DNA from: Chlorobiota bacterium
GTDB lineage: Bacteria; Bacteroidota; Ignavibacteria; Kapaibacteriales; NICIL-2
Reading direction: 5' to 3'
DNA length: 30,264 nt
NCBI GenBank assembly: GCA_003695605.1
Contig: RFIK01000011.1
Coordinates: forward strand, 1 to 30,264
Shown here in pieces: positions 23,457-30,264 of the stretch (positions within the stretch are counted from its first letter, which is position 1; each line of letters begins with the position of its first letter). Position numbers and translations under genes: made by a program. Below the pieces are notes generated by a model. The model was not told where the DNA came from. It searched no databases and saw nothing but the letters and a program-made list of their open reading frames with translations.

Positions 23457-25805
23457 ATGACTACTCTTCTCGGCAATTCCGAACAACGCGCTGAGCTTGC
23501 CGAGCAATCACTCCAGGAATTGGAGCTCGGTAAAGTGCTCGAACTTGTCGTACCGTTTGCCGTCACCGAGCGCGCGGCCGAGGCACTCCGCCGCTTACGG
23601 CCACTCAATGACTCAGCGCAGTTGGACGCAGTGCACAGCGCGATTGATGAAATTTTGGCGCTCCGCAGCCGTGGCGAGGACTTGCCCATCGAGCGAACCG
23701 ATGACCCCGAACGCTTGCTCAGTAGAGCAGAGATCGCAGGCGCGTATCTATCGGCAAATGAGCTTCTCTCGGTGCTCGAACTGCTTGGGGCAAGTCGCCG
23801 ATTGGCGCATTTTATTCGCGAGCGCCAAGAGTTTTTGCCCCACGTTGCTGCGATTGCCGCAAGCCTTGTTGACCTCCGCGTGCTGGAGCGCCATATTCGC
23901 GATGCCATTGATCCGACCGGCAGTGTGCGTGATGATGCGACAAGCGAGCTTCGTTCCATCCGTGCAAGTATCGCGGACGTCAGTGCGCGTCTGCGCTCCA
24001 AACTCCGCCGCATCGTCCAGCGGCTCGGCGATGAAGAGCTGCTCCAAGACGAGTTCTACACCCAACGCGATGGACGGCTCGTTGTTCCGCTCAAGGTTGA
24101 ATACAAGCGCGCGCTACCAGGCATTCTCCACGGCATTTCCCAAACTGGCGCAACCGTCTTCTTTGAGCCGAGTGAGGTCTTCGAACTCAACAATGAGCTT
24201 GCTGAACTGCGGAGTGCCGAAGAGCGTGAAATCATCCGCATCCTCCAATCGCTGACAGCGGAGGTCGGCTCCCATACGCCGAGCATCCGCGCTGCCGATG
24301 CTGCACTCACAATGCTCGATTCGCTCCGCGCGCGAGCACTCTTTGCCGAACACTATCGTGGCAGGAAGCCACGCATCGAACCGCAGAAAATCATCGAGCT
24401 GCGCAACGTATTCCATCCGTTGCTGGTCGCACGTAAAGGCTTCGAGCACGTAGTCCCGCTCAGTGTCACGTTCGATCGCGAGCGTCGAGGCTACTTGGTC
24501 AGCGGACCGAATGCTGGCGGAAAGTCCATTGCGATCAAAACGATCGGGCTGAGCACTGCAATGGCACTGGCCGGCATCTTTCCGCTCGGTGAAATGGTCG
24601 TCTCACCGGTGATGATCTTCGCAGCGATCGGCGACCACCAGAGCATTGAGAGCAACCTTTCGACCTTTTCCTCCCAACTGGTGCGATTGCGGCAGATTCT
24701 GCAGCTGTGCGATGATGCAACGCTTGTCATCGTTGATGAAATTTGTGTTGGGACCGATCCGAGCGAGGGAAGTGCATTGGCTGCTGCTATCATTGACGGG
24801 ATCCTTGAACGCGGCGGATTCATCGTCGCTACGACGCATCAGTTCGTTCTCAAAACCTACGCACTGTCGCGACCACATCTGCTCAATGCCTCGATGGAGT
24901 TCGATACGGTGCGGCTGGAGCCGACCTTTCGCTTTCTTCCTGGAGTGCCGGGGAATTCCTATGCATTCGAGCTTGCTGCTGCACTTGGTTTGCCGCAGGA
25001 TGTGCTCGATTGTGCACGTGCCTATCTCGGTGATAGCCATGCACAGATCGAAGAGAGTATTCACCAGCTCCAGGAGCTTCGGAAAGCGATGGAAGAACGC
25101 GCCACCATTGCAGCACGAGAGCAGCGCCACGCCGAACAGCTACGCCAGCAGTACGAAGAGAAGTTCCAGCAGTTCAAAGCCAAGTACACCCAACTACTCG
25201 AAGCAGCGCACCGCGAGGCAGATGAACTTATCCGTCGGACAAAGGAAGAGCTGCGCCAGATTCGGCAGAACGCCGAACTTGGGTCGCTCGACGCAGCTCG
25301 CGCTGAGCTCGCTGCACTCGAAGAACGCATCGAACGCCAATTACCAAAGCAACGCCCTGAGCAGGCTCCGCAGCTTGCCGTTGGTGACTATGCCGAACTC
25401 ATCGCAACTGGTCAGCGAGGCAAAGTCATCGAGATAACGCCAAAGCATATCACGCTCGAGGTAGGATCTGTCCGGCTCACCATCGCGCCGGAGAAATTAC
25501 GCCGTGCAGAGCAGCCTGCGCACCAGCAGTCCAGCCGTCGCAACCGTCCCCTCAAGCTCGATGCGCCGGCCGAGCTCGATGTGCGTGGCATGCGCGTGCA
25601 GGAAGCACTCCGCCGCCTCGAGCAAGCACTCAACGATGCGGTCCTCGGCAGCATTGGTCGGCTCGCAGTTATTCATGGTACCGGCAGCGGGCAGCTGCGC
25701 CAGGCAATTCACGAGTACCTCCAGACACATCCGCTTGTGGCGTCGTACCGTGTCGGCCAAGCAGGGCAGACCGATTGGGGCACCACGTATATCGAGCTCC
25801 GGTAG
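23457..25805 (+). CDS. mutS2: MutS2 (endonuclease/ribosome-rescue ATPase with Smr domain)
   Basis: A 782-residue MutS2. The family lacks mismatch-recognition domains; members suppress recombination and, in some bacteria, act on collided ribosomes. Visible are core/lever helices (about 1-300), the ATPase with Walker A GPNAGGKS at 350-357, the STFSSQL motif near 402, Walker B VIVDE at 424-428 followed by GTDPSEGSALA, and TTHQ near 461. A long charged coiled coil (about 515-630) is followed by a KOW-like stretch (about 640-682) and a C-terminal Smr domain with LDVRGMR near 703 and HGTGSGQLR near 742. All elements for nuclease-type Smr function appear intact. The ATG at 23457 is the first plausible start in the 105-bp divergent spacer shared with mfd. 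Confidence 0.96.
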   Translation: MTTLLGNSEQRAELAEQSLQELELGKVLELVVPFAVTERAAEALRRLRPLNDSAQLDAVHSAIDEILALRSRGEDLPIERTDDPERLLSRAEIAGAYLSANELLSVLELLGASRRLAHFIRERQEFLPHVAAIAASLVDLRVLERHIRDAIDPTGSVRDDATSELRSIRASIADVSARLRSKLRRIVQRLGDEELLQDEFYTQRDGRLVVPLKVEYKRALPGILHGISQTGATVFFEPSEVFELNNELAELRSAEEREIIRILQSLTAEVGSHTPSIRAADAALTMLDSLRARALFAEHYRGRKPRIEPQKIIELRNVFHPLLVARKGFEHVVPLSVTFDRERRGYLVSGPNAGGKSIAIKTIGLSTAMALAGIFPLGEMVVSPVMIFAAIGDHQSIESNLSTFSSQLVRLRQILQLCDDATLVIVDEICVGTDPSEGSALAAAIIDGILERGGFIVATTHQFVLKTYALSRPHLLNASMEFDTVRLEPTFRFLPGVPGNSYAFELAAALGLPQDVLDCARAYLGDSHAQIEESIHQLQELRKAMEERATIAAREQRHAEQLRQQYEEKFQQFKAKYTQLLEAAHREADELIRRTKEELRQIRQNAELGSLDAARAELAALEERIERQLPKQRPEQAPQLAVGDYAELIATGQRGKVIEITPKHITLEVGSVRLTIAPEKLRRAEQPAHQQSSRRNRPLKLDAPAELDVRGMRVQEALRRLEQALNDAVLGSIGRLAVIHGTGSGQLRQAIHEYLQTHPLVASYRVGQAGQTDWGTTYIELR

Positions 25806-25874
25806 CAGTAGCGCGAACAGTTTTTGTAAGTTGCATTATCCGACGGTTGCACGACCACTTCACGCGCGCGGGGT

Positions 25875-27833
25875 ATGTTCGAAGCAGAAATCGAAAGCAC
25901 AAAACTTCGCCTTGCCGAGATGCTCCTGCCTCCGAGCAAGGGAGGCGTGCATCTGGTCCAGGTGCTCGATCATCCTTTGCTCGATCGAGCGTTCAAGGAA
26001 TTTTTCCGCGCAGAGGTGGAGTGGCAGCTCTACCAAGATCGCATCCAGCGCCAATCGAATCTGCCAATTGAACCAAACGACTTGGTCTTTCGGAACGTTT
26101 GGGGGCAAGTCGAGGATTACGTGCGCCAACACGCACGGTTCGATCGGCGGCAAGCGCTGGCGCTCATTGATACGGCAGTCAAAAGTATCCTCAACTACCG
26201 CATTCGCCCGCGGGTGACGCTCAAATGGTTTGTCTATCGGGGCGAGCCGACGAAGCCAATCTGCGAGATCGTCCTTCGCCTGCAGTACTTTGCAGACTAT
26301 CCGTACTTTCGGCAGGGGTTCGAGCAGTGGATGGAGGAGCGCTCCCTTGCACGGGATAGTACGCAGATCATGCCGATCTTCGAATTCGAGCGACTGGTCA
26401 AGCAACTCGATGACGACTATATCCTGGACCTTTCGACGAGCGAATTCCTCGATTTGCTCGATCCGATGTTCAGCTTTTTCAACGATCCATCCACGCCTGT
26501 TGCGGTCGAAGCTATCCCAATCGAAGCACTCATCGTTTTCCTCGACGATAAAGACATCCAGGTCATCGCGCAAAAATTCGAGCGGATGCTCTACCATGAT
26601 GGTGTGCGCACTGTCACACGCGAAATGATCCTCCGTGTTGTCGAGCAAGTGCTGCAAGAGCTCGAGCAACAAGAGTATCAGCCGGAGCATAAAAGCGAGC
26701 ACGATGCACCTGCTACTTCTGCAGAAGTGATGGCATCTCCCGATGCTCAACAGCCAGAAAGCATCCCGGAGCCTGGAGATGTAGCCGCAGTCTCCGAAGA
26801 GGAAGCACGTACAGCTGATGAGAAGGAACACGAGTCGCAACCACTGATCGAAGAGGTATCAGACACCGACGTCGAGGCGCAGCCTGTGCTGGAAAACAGC
26901 CCGCACGTTGAACAAGCAGTTTTTGCGCGTTCATCTGCGGCGGAAGATTCCCCTACTGACTCTGCTCCGCCCTCAGCGGACGAATCCCTCAGTGGTAGCA
27001 CCGAGGCTGTACGAACGGTGGATACGCCACGTGCGGAGGAGACGCCCTCTGGAGAGGAGATCGCACCGTGGAAAGGTACACTCCCTTCCGAACATGCTCC
27101 CGATGCAAGACAGGAACTGCCAAGAGAGGAACTTACCCCAGAAGAAACAGCCGCCGTGAGTGTGCCCGAGCACAGTGTCATTGCCCAAGCAACGATGTCG
27201 GAACCACCTCCAGATGAGCGTGTTGAGGATGCAGTTTCCGATGAACCCGATGCCACCACAATCGCAGAGTTCGAGTCGTTGCTGGAAATGGCGTCGGATG
27301 TAACCGTGACATTCCACACCGAAACTCCGGACCAGCGACATGTGCTCGAGCGGGAATTCGATCTTCCAGCCACGCAGGATGCGCCCACTCCACCACAGAT
27401 GGAAACCGAGGAATCGCTGACGAGTCCACCATCGGAGCTTCCACGTGAACAAGACCAGGCGGAGACACTGGAAGGAGAAGCCGTCGCAGTACAACCAGCA
27501 GTGGCGATGGCATCCTCGCGCGCTGCTGCGATTGATGCAGTCTTGGACAGTGGCATTCGGCAGGTCCGCGTTCCAGCAAGTATGCAGTCCCAGCAGCTAC
27601 CACCGCTCAATGAGTTCCTCAGCGAGGATCTACGTCAGCTTGTGCAAACGAAACTGTGCCAGGACAGTCAGGAGCGCTACGATGCGTTGATCGCTCGACT
27701 GGAACAAGCAACCAGTGTCCGCACTGCACTCAACGAACTTGATCGGTTTGTTGCTGAATTCAATCTCGACCCCAAATCGAAGGCAGCACAAGAACTCCGC
27801 GTTGCGCTCGTCAAACGCTACACGTTCAAGTAG
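25875..27833 (+). CDS. Uncharacterised tripartite protein with long acidic linker
   Basis: I do not recognise this 652-residue protein. Residues 1-265 look folded, mainly helical and rich in aromatic and acidic residues (EVEWQLYQDRIQRQ, PRVTLKWFVYRGE, LDDDYILDLSTSEFLDLLDP). Residues about 268-575 are low-complexity, dominated by Glu, Ser, Pro, Ala, Asp and Thr, and surely disordered. Residues about 578-652 form a compact helical C-terminal module (LSEDLRQLVQTKL, RYDALIARLEQA, DRFVAEFNLDPKSKAAQELR). There is no signal peptide or membrane segment, so it is cytoplasmic. The folded-linker-folded plan suggests a tether or scaffold. It follows mutS2 by 69 bp and precedes obgE by 64 bp. Long opposite-strand frames over the linker are compositional shadows. 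Confidence 0.8.
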   Translation: MFEAEIESTKLRLAEMLLPPSKGGVHLVQVLDHPLLDRAFKEFFRAEVEWQLYQDRIQRQSNLPIEPNDLVFRNVWGQVEDYVRQHARFDRRQALALIDTAVKSILNYRIRPRVTLKWFVYRGEPTKPICEIVLRLQYFADYPYFRQGFEQWMEERSLARDSTQIMPIFEFERLVKQLDDDYILDLSTSEFLDLLDPMFSFFNDPSTPVAVEAIPIEALIVFLDDKDIQVIAQKFERMLYHDGVRTVTREMILRVVEQVLQELEQQEYQPEHKSEHDAPATSAEVMASPDAQQPESIPEPGDVAAVSEEEARTADEKEHESQPLIEEVSDTDVEAQPVLENSPHVEQAVFARSSAAEDSPTDSAPPSADESLSGSTEAVRTVDTPRAEETPSGEEIAPWKGTLPSEHAPDARQELPREELTPEETAAVSVPEHSVIAQATMSEPPPDERVEDAVSDEPDATTIAEFESLLEMASDVTVTFHTETPDQRHVLEREFDLPATQDAPTPPQMETEESLTSPPSELPREQDQAETLEGEAVAVQPAVAMASSRAAAIDAVLDSGIRQVRVPASMQSQQLPPLNEFLSEDLRQLVQTKLCQDSQERYDALIARLEQATSVRTALNELDRFVAEFNLDPKSKAAQELRVALVKRYTFK

Positions 27834-27863
27834 TCGCCCCGCGGCCGACCAATACGGGGCGGC
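27833..27863 (+). other. GC-rich inverted repeat between the tripartite gene and obgE
   Basis: A 9-bp stem can form: GTCGCCCCG at 27833-27841 pairs with CGGGGCGGC at 27855-27863 (one G-U pair), around a 13-nt loop. It starts in the last base of the upstream stop codon. No T-run follows, so it is not a standard intrinsic terminator; it may protect a processed 3' end, attenuate obgE or be a weak terminator. Confidence 0.55.
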
Positions 27864-27897
27864 GCCACGTGCATCCTGATTTCGAGAGCATCACCGA

Positions 27898-28956
27898 ATG
27901 AATTTCGTTGACCTTGTTCGCATCTACGCGAAAGCTGGCGACGGTGGAAGAGGCTGCATCAGCTTTCACCGCGAAAAGTACGTCCCCAAAGGTGGTCCTG
28001 ACGGCGGCGATGGCGGCCGTGGCGGGGATGTCGTTGCTGTCGTGGACCCCCATCTGAACACGCTCTTGCACTTTCGCTACAAGCGGCATTTCAAGGCTGG
28101 CAACGGTGCGCCTGGAAGCTCGAACCGGCGGACTGGAAAGCGCGGCCATGATGTCATCCTCCGCGTGCCGCCGGGAACAATCATCCGCGATGCAACCAGC
28201 GGGGAAGTACTGGCGGAATTGCTCCGTAGCGGTGAGCGTGCGGTGATTCTCCGCGGTGGAAGCGGAGGACGTGGCAATGCGGCGTTCGCTACACCCACGA
28301 ATCGCACTCCACGCTATGCCGAGCCAGGAAAGCCAGGCCCTGAATGCTGGCTGGAACTCGAACTGAAGCTCCTTGCTGACGTTGGGCTGGTAGGATTCCC
28401 CAACGTCGGTAAATCAACGCTCATCGCAACGATCTCGGCTGCGAAGCCGAAGATTGCAGATTATCCATTCACAACGCTGGTGCCGAATCTCGGCATGGTT
28501 CGGCTCGATGACGAGCGGAGTTTCGTCGTCGCTGATATCCCCGGTCTCATCGAAGGAGCAAGCAGCGGTAAAGGCCTGGGGACAGACTTCCTCCGTCACA
28601 TTGAGCGGACACGTGTGCTGGTCTTTCTCCTCGACCCAACGACGATGCCTCCACTGGAGGCATACGCAACTCTTGAACGCGAGCTGCGTGCGCACAATCA
28701 GCAGCTTGCGCAGAAACGACGCATTATCTGCATCAGCAAAGCAGATACACTGAGCCAGGAGCAGAGAGAGAGCCTATCTGCGCTGGAAGTCCCGCAGTAC
28801 GGGAAGCCGCTCCTGGTGTCGGCTGTGACACGGGAGAACATCCCTACCTTGCTCGAATTGCTCTGGTCTGCGCTTGAGATTGAGAGGGAAGAAGATACTG
28901 CGGGCGACGCGCTGTCGCTTCGCCCGCAGATGCCACTTGCAAAGTCGTCTCTGTAA
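27898..28956 (+). CDS. obgE: Obg-family GTPase (ribosome assembly/stress)
   Basis: Essential GTPase linked to 50S maturation and stringent response. It has 352 residues: the glycine-rich Obg domain (1-158, GGPDGGDGGRGGDV and GGSGGRGNAAFAT) and the G domain with G1 GFPNVGKS at 166-173, G2 FTTLVPNLG near 191, G3 DIPG at 213-216 and G5-like SAV near 308. The G4 motif reads ISKADT (SKAD, about 280-283) instead of NKxD. I recall similar replacements in Bacteroidota-type Obg proteins, so this is probably lineage-typical and not a defect. There is no C-terminal OCT domain, only a short tail. ATG at 27898 gives the canonical MNFVDLVRIYAKAGDGG start. It converges on hppA with a 17-bp gap. Confidence 0.97.
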   Translation: MNFVDLVRIYAKAGDGGRGCISFHREKYVPKGGPDGGDGGRGGDVVAVVDPHLNTLLHFRYKRHFKAGNGAPGSSNRRTGKRGHDVILRVPPGTIIRDATSGEVLAELLRSGERAVILRGGSGGRGNAAFATPTNRTPRYAEPGKPGPECWLELELKLLADVGLVGFPNVGKSTLIATISAAKPKIADYPFTTLVPNLGMVRLDDERSFVVADIPGLIEGASSGKGLGTDFLRHIERTRVLVFLLDPTTMPPLEAYATLERELRAHNQQLAQKRRIICISKADTLSQEQRESLSALEVPQYGKPLLVSAVTRENIPTLLELLWSALEIEREEDTAGDALSLRPQMPLAKSSL

Positions 28957-28973
28957 GCTCTCCAGAGTGTGCG

Positions 28974-30264
28974 TTAGCGGAGGAGAACCCCGCCGTACTT
29001 GATGAAGAAGGGAACAAACACGAGGCTGATGATTGCCATCAACTTGATGAGGATGTTCAGCGATGGGCCGGAGGTGTCCTTGAACGGATCGCCGACGGTA
29101 TCGCCAACGACTGCGGCTTTGTGCGTTTCCGAACCTTTGCCGCCGTAGTTGCCCTTTTCGATGTACTTTTTCGCATTGTCCCATGCAGCGCCAGCATTAG
29201 CCATGGATGTAGCGAGCATCACTCCACAGACGAGCGCACCGATGAGGACGCCTGCGAGCGTTTGCACGCCGAAGAGATACCCCACCACAAGCGGAGTCAG
29301 AATAACGAGCAATCCTGGAGCGATCATCTGCCGGAGCGACGCTTGAGTGGAAATATCCACGCAGCGGCGGTAGTCGGCACGGGCTTTCCCTTCGAGCAAG
29401 CCGGGGATTTCGCGGAATTGGCGGCGTACTTCCGCGATCATGTCGAATGCTGCCCTGCCAACAGCACGCATCGTCAGCGCAGAAAATGCAAAGGGGAGCG
29501 CTCCACCAATCAATAGTCCTGCAAGCACCGGCGGTGTCGTAAGCCCCAACATCTCGGGAGAGATTTTCGCGCGGGTCAGGAACGCCGACGTTAGTGCAAG
29601 GGACGTAAGCGCCGCCGAGCCGATCGCAAAGCCTTTCCCGATTGCTGCAGTTGTGTTGCCTGCTGCATCGAGCGCGTCGGTCCGGGCGCGGATGTCCTTG
29701 CCCATGTGGGACATTTCTGCGATGCCACCGGCGTTGTCCGAGACTGGACCGTACGCATCAATAGTCAGACCCACTGCGATTGTCGAAAGCATGCCCAGCG
29801 CGCCGATCGCGATGCCGTACATACCTGCGAACGAAATCCCGACGACAACGGTGAGTGCTAGTAAGAGCATCGGAACGACCGCCGAGTTGTAGCCGAGTGC
29901 AAGACCGTAGATGATATTCGTTGCTGCTCCTGTTTGAGAAGCTTCCGCCACGGAGCGGACAGTCCGATAGCGGTGCGCTGTGTAGTATTCGGTGACTAAA
30001 CCCACGAGCATTCCGGAGACCAAGCCCGTCAGGAGCGACCAATAGACGCCCGTGTTCGAGTAGAGCCGTTCGCTCCCTGCGAGCGTGAACGTTGCCGGAA
30101 GTAATGCTATCGTCACAGGGTAGAGGATGATTGCCATCGCAATTGTTGCGACGATGAGCGCTGCCTTGAGGGCGCCTTCGATAGAGTCTTCCGACTTTGG
30201 ACGTGCGAAAAAGAGCGCAACAAAACTCCCGAGGATGCCAAGTGCATTGATCAGGATTGGGAAG
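28974..30264 (-). CDS. hppA: Membrane-bound ion-pumping pyrophosphatase, C-terminal part
   Basis: Integral-membrane enzyme that couples pyrophosphate hydrolysis to H+ and/or Na+ export. The frame is open to the right edge, so the N-terminal part is missing; about 429 C-terminal residues are present. Signatures are DAYGPVSDNAGGIAEM, GNTTAAIGKGFAIGSA and, near the C-terminus, GDTVGDPFKDTSGPSLNILI, with many hydrophobic helices between. The Ala after GNTT (codon 29646-29648), where K+-independent enzymes carry Lys, marks the K+-dependent class. Whether Na+ or H+ is pumped depends on residues in the missing part. An internal ATG at 30137 is not the start, because FPILINALGILG-type sequence continues upstream of it. 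It ends 17 bp from the obgE stop. Confidence 0.96.
   Translation of the reverse strand, partial: FPILINALGILGSFVALFFARPKSEDSIEGALKAALIVATIAMAIILYPVTIALLPATFTLAGSERLYSNTGVYWSLLTGLVSGMLVGLVTEYYTAHRYRTVRSVAEASQTGAATNIIYGLALGYNSAVVPMLLLALTVVVGISFAGMYGIAIGALGMLSTIAVGLTIDAYGPVSDNAGGIAEMSHMGKDIRARTDALDAAGNTTAAIGKGFAIGSAALTSLALTSAFLTRAKISPEMLGLTTPPVLAGLLIGGALPFAFSALTMRAVGRAAFDMIAEVRRQFREIPGLLEGKARADYRRCVDISTQASLRQMIAPGLLVILTPLVVGYLFGVQTLAGVLIGALVCGVMLATSMANAGAAWDNAKKYIEKGNYGGKGSETHKAAVVGDTVGDPFKDTSGPSLNILIKLMAIISLVFVPFFIKYGGVLLR

Noticed and set aside
25860..26840. 326-codon minus-strand open frame opposite the N-terminal half of the tripartite gene
   Set aside because: Antisense shadow; the plus frame has the better composition, plausible helices and continuity with the C-terminal module.
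26747..27610. 287-codon minus-strand open frame opposite the acidic linker
   Set aside because: Ser/Gly/Ala/Cys low-complexity translation that mirrors the repetitive Glu/Ser/Pro codons of the plus-strand gene; no start signal.
28957..28973. CTCT/AGAG mini-hairpin between obgE and hppA
   Set aside because: Four base pairs in a 17-bp spacer with no T-run; expected by chance.

Overview
The window is a gene-dense, GC-rich (about 55-60 % by eye) bacterial chromosome segment with ordinary housekeeping content and no sign of a mobile island. I saw no tRNA, rRNA, CRISPR array, insertion sequence or phage gene. Several features point to the Bacteroidota/Chlorobiota/Kapabacteria (FCB) part of the tree. 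There is a DUF3127 protein. ObgE carries an SKxD rather than NKxD G4 motif. Few starts have a Shine-Dalgarno sequence, and TAnnTTTG-like boxes lie upstream of some operons. There is also a VPS10/BNR-repeat secreted protein and an outer-membrane plug/barrel protein. The lineage is an inference from gene content, not a measured placement.

Bases 1-14358 are a co-directional plus-strand run. It opens with the 3' part of a BNR/VPS10-type beta-propeller protein. Then come purL and alaS, a DUF3127 protein with an SSB-like tail, purD, an NAD-dependent sugar epimerase, a PgsA-type phosphatidyltransferase and ftsY. It closes with an unknown membrane-anchored protein, a TonB-plug-like outer-membrane barrel protein and a TPR protein. 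Purine synthesis (purL, purD), translation (alaS), phospholipid synthesis and SRP-dependent membrane targeting (ftsY) are interleaved, as in many fast-packed bacterial operons.

Bases 14568-16939 are on the minus strand: an M16 peptidase-like protein that has lost its zinc site, followed by a MoxR AAA+ ATPase. Bases 17032-20083 are a tight plus-strand operon of a YdfG-like short-chain dehydrogenase, a J-domain protein, a membrane-anchored rhodanese and a sigma-54 activator. Its 3' end overlaps the 3' end of mfd (minus strand). mfd is divergent from mutS2, so two DNA-maintenance genes share one upstream region of about 105 bp.

Bases 25875-28956 hold an uncharacterised 652-residue protein with a long acidic linker, and obgE. 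The window ends inside a minus-strand membrane pyrophosphatase gene (hppA) of the K+-dependent type.

The points most worth a second look are the SSB-like tail on the DUF3127 protein, the unknown tripartite protein upstream of obgE and the orphan zinc-less M16 protein. Three others are the rhodanese/sigma-54 activator pair, the shared TATTTTTGCAC box upstream of purL and mfd, and the marked excess of CGATCG. I did not find a clearly new multi-gene system.
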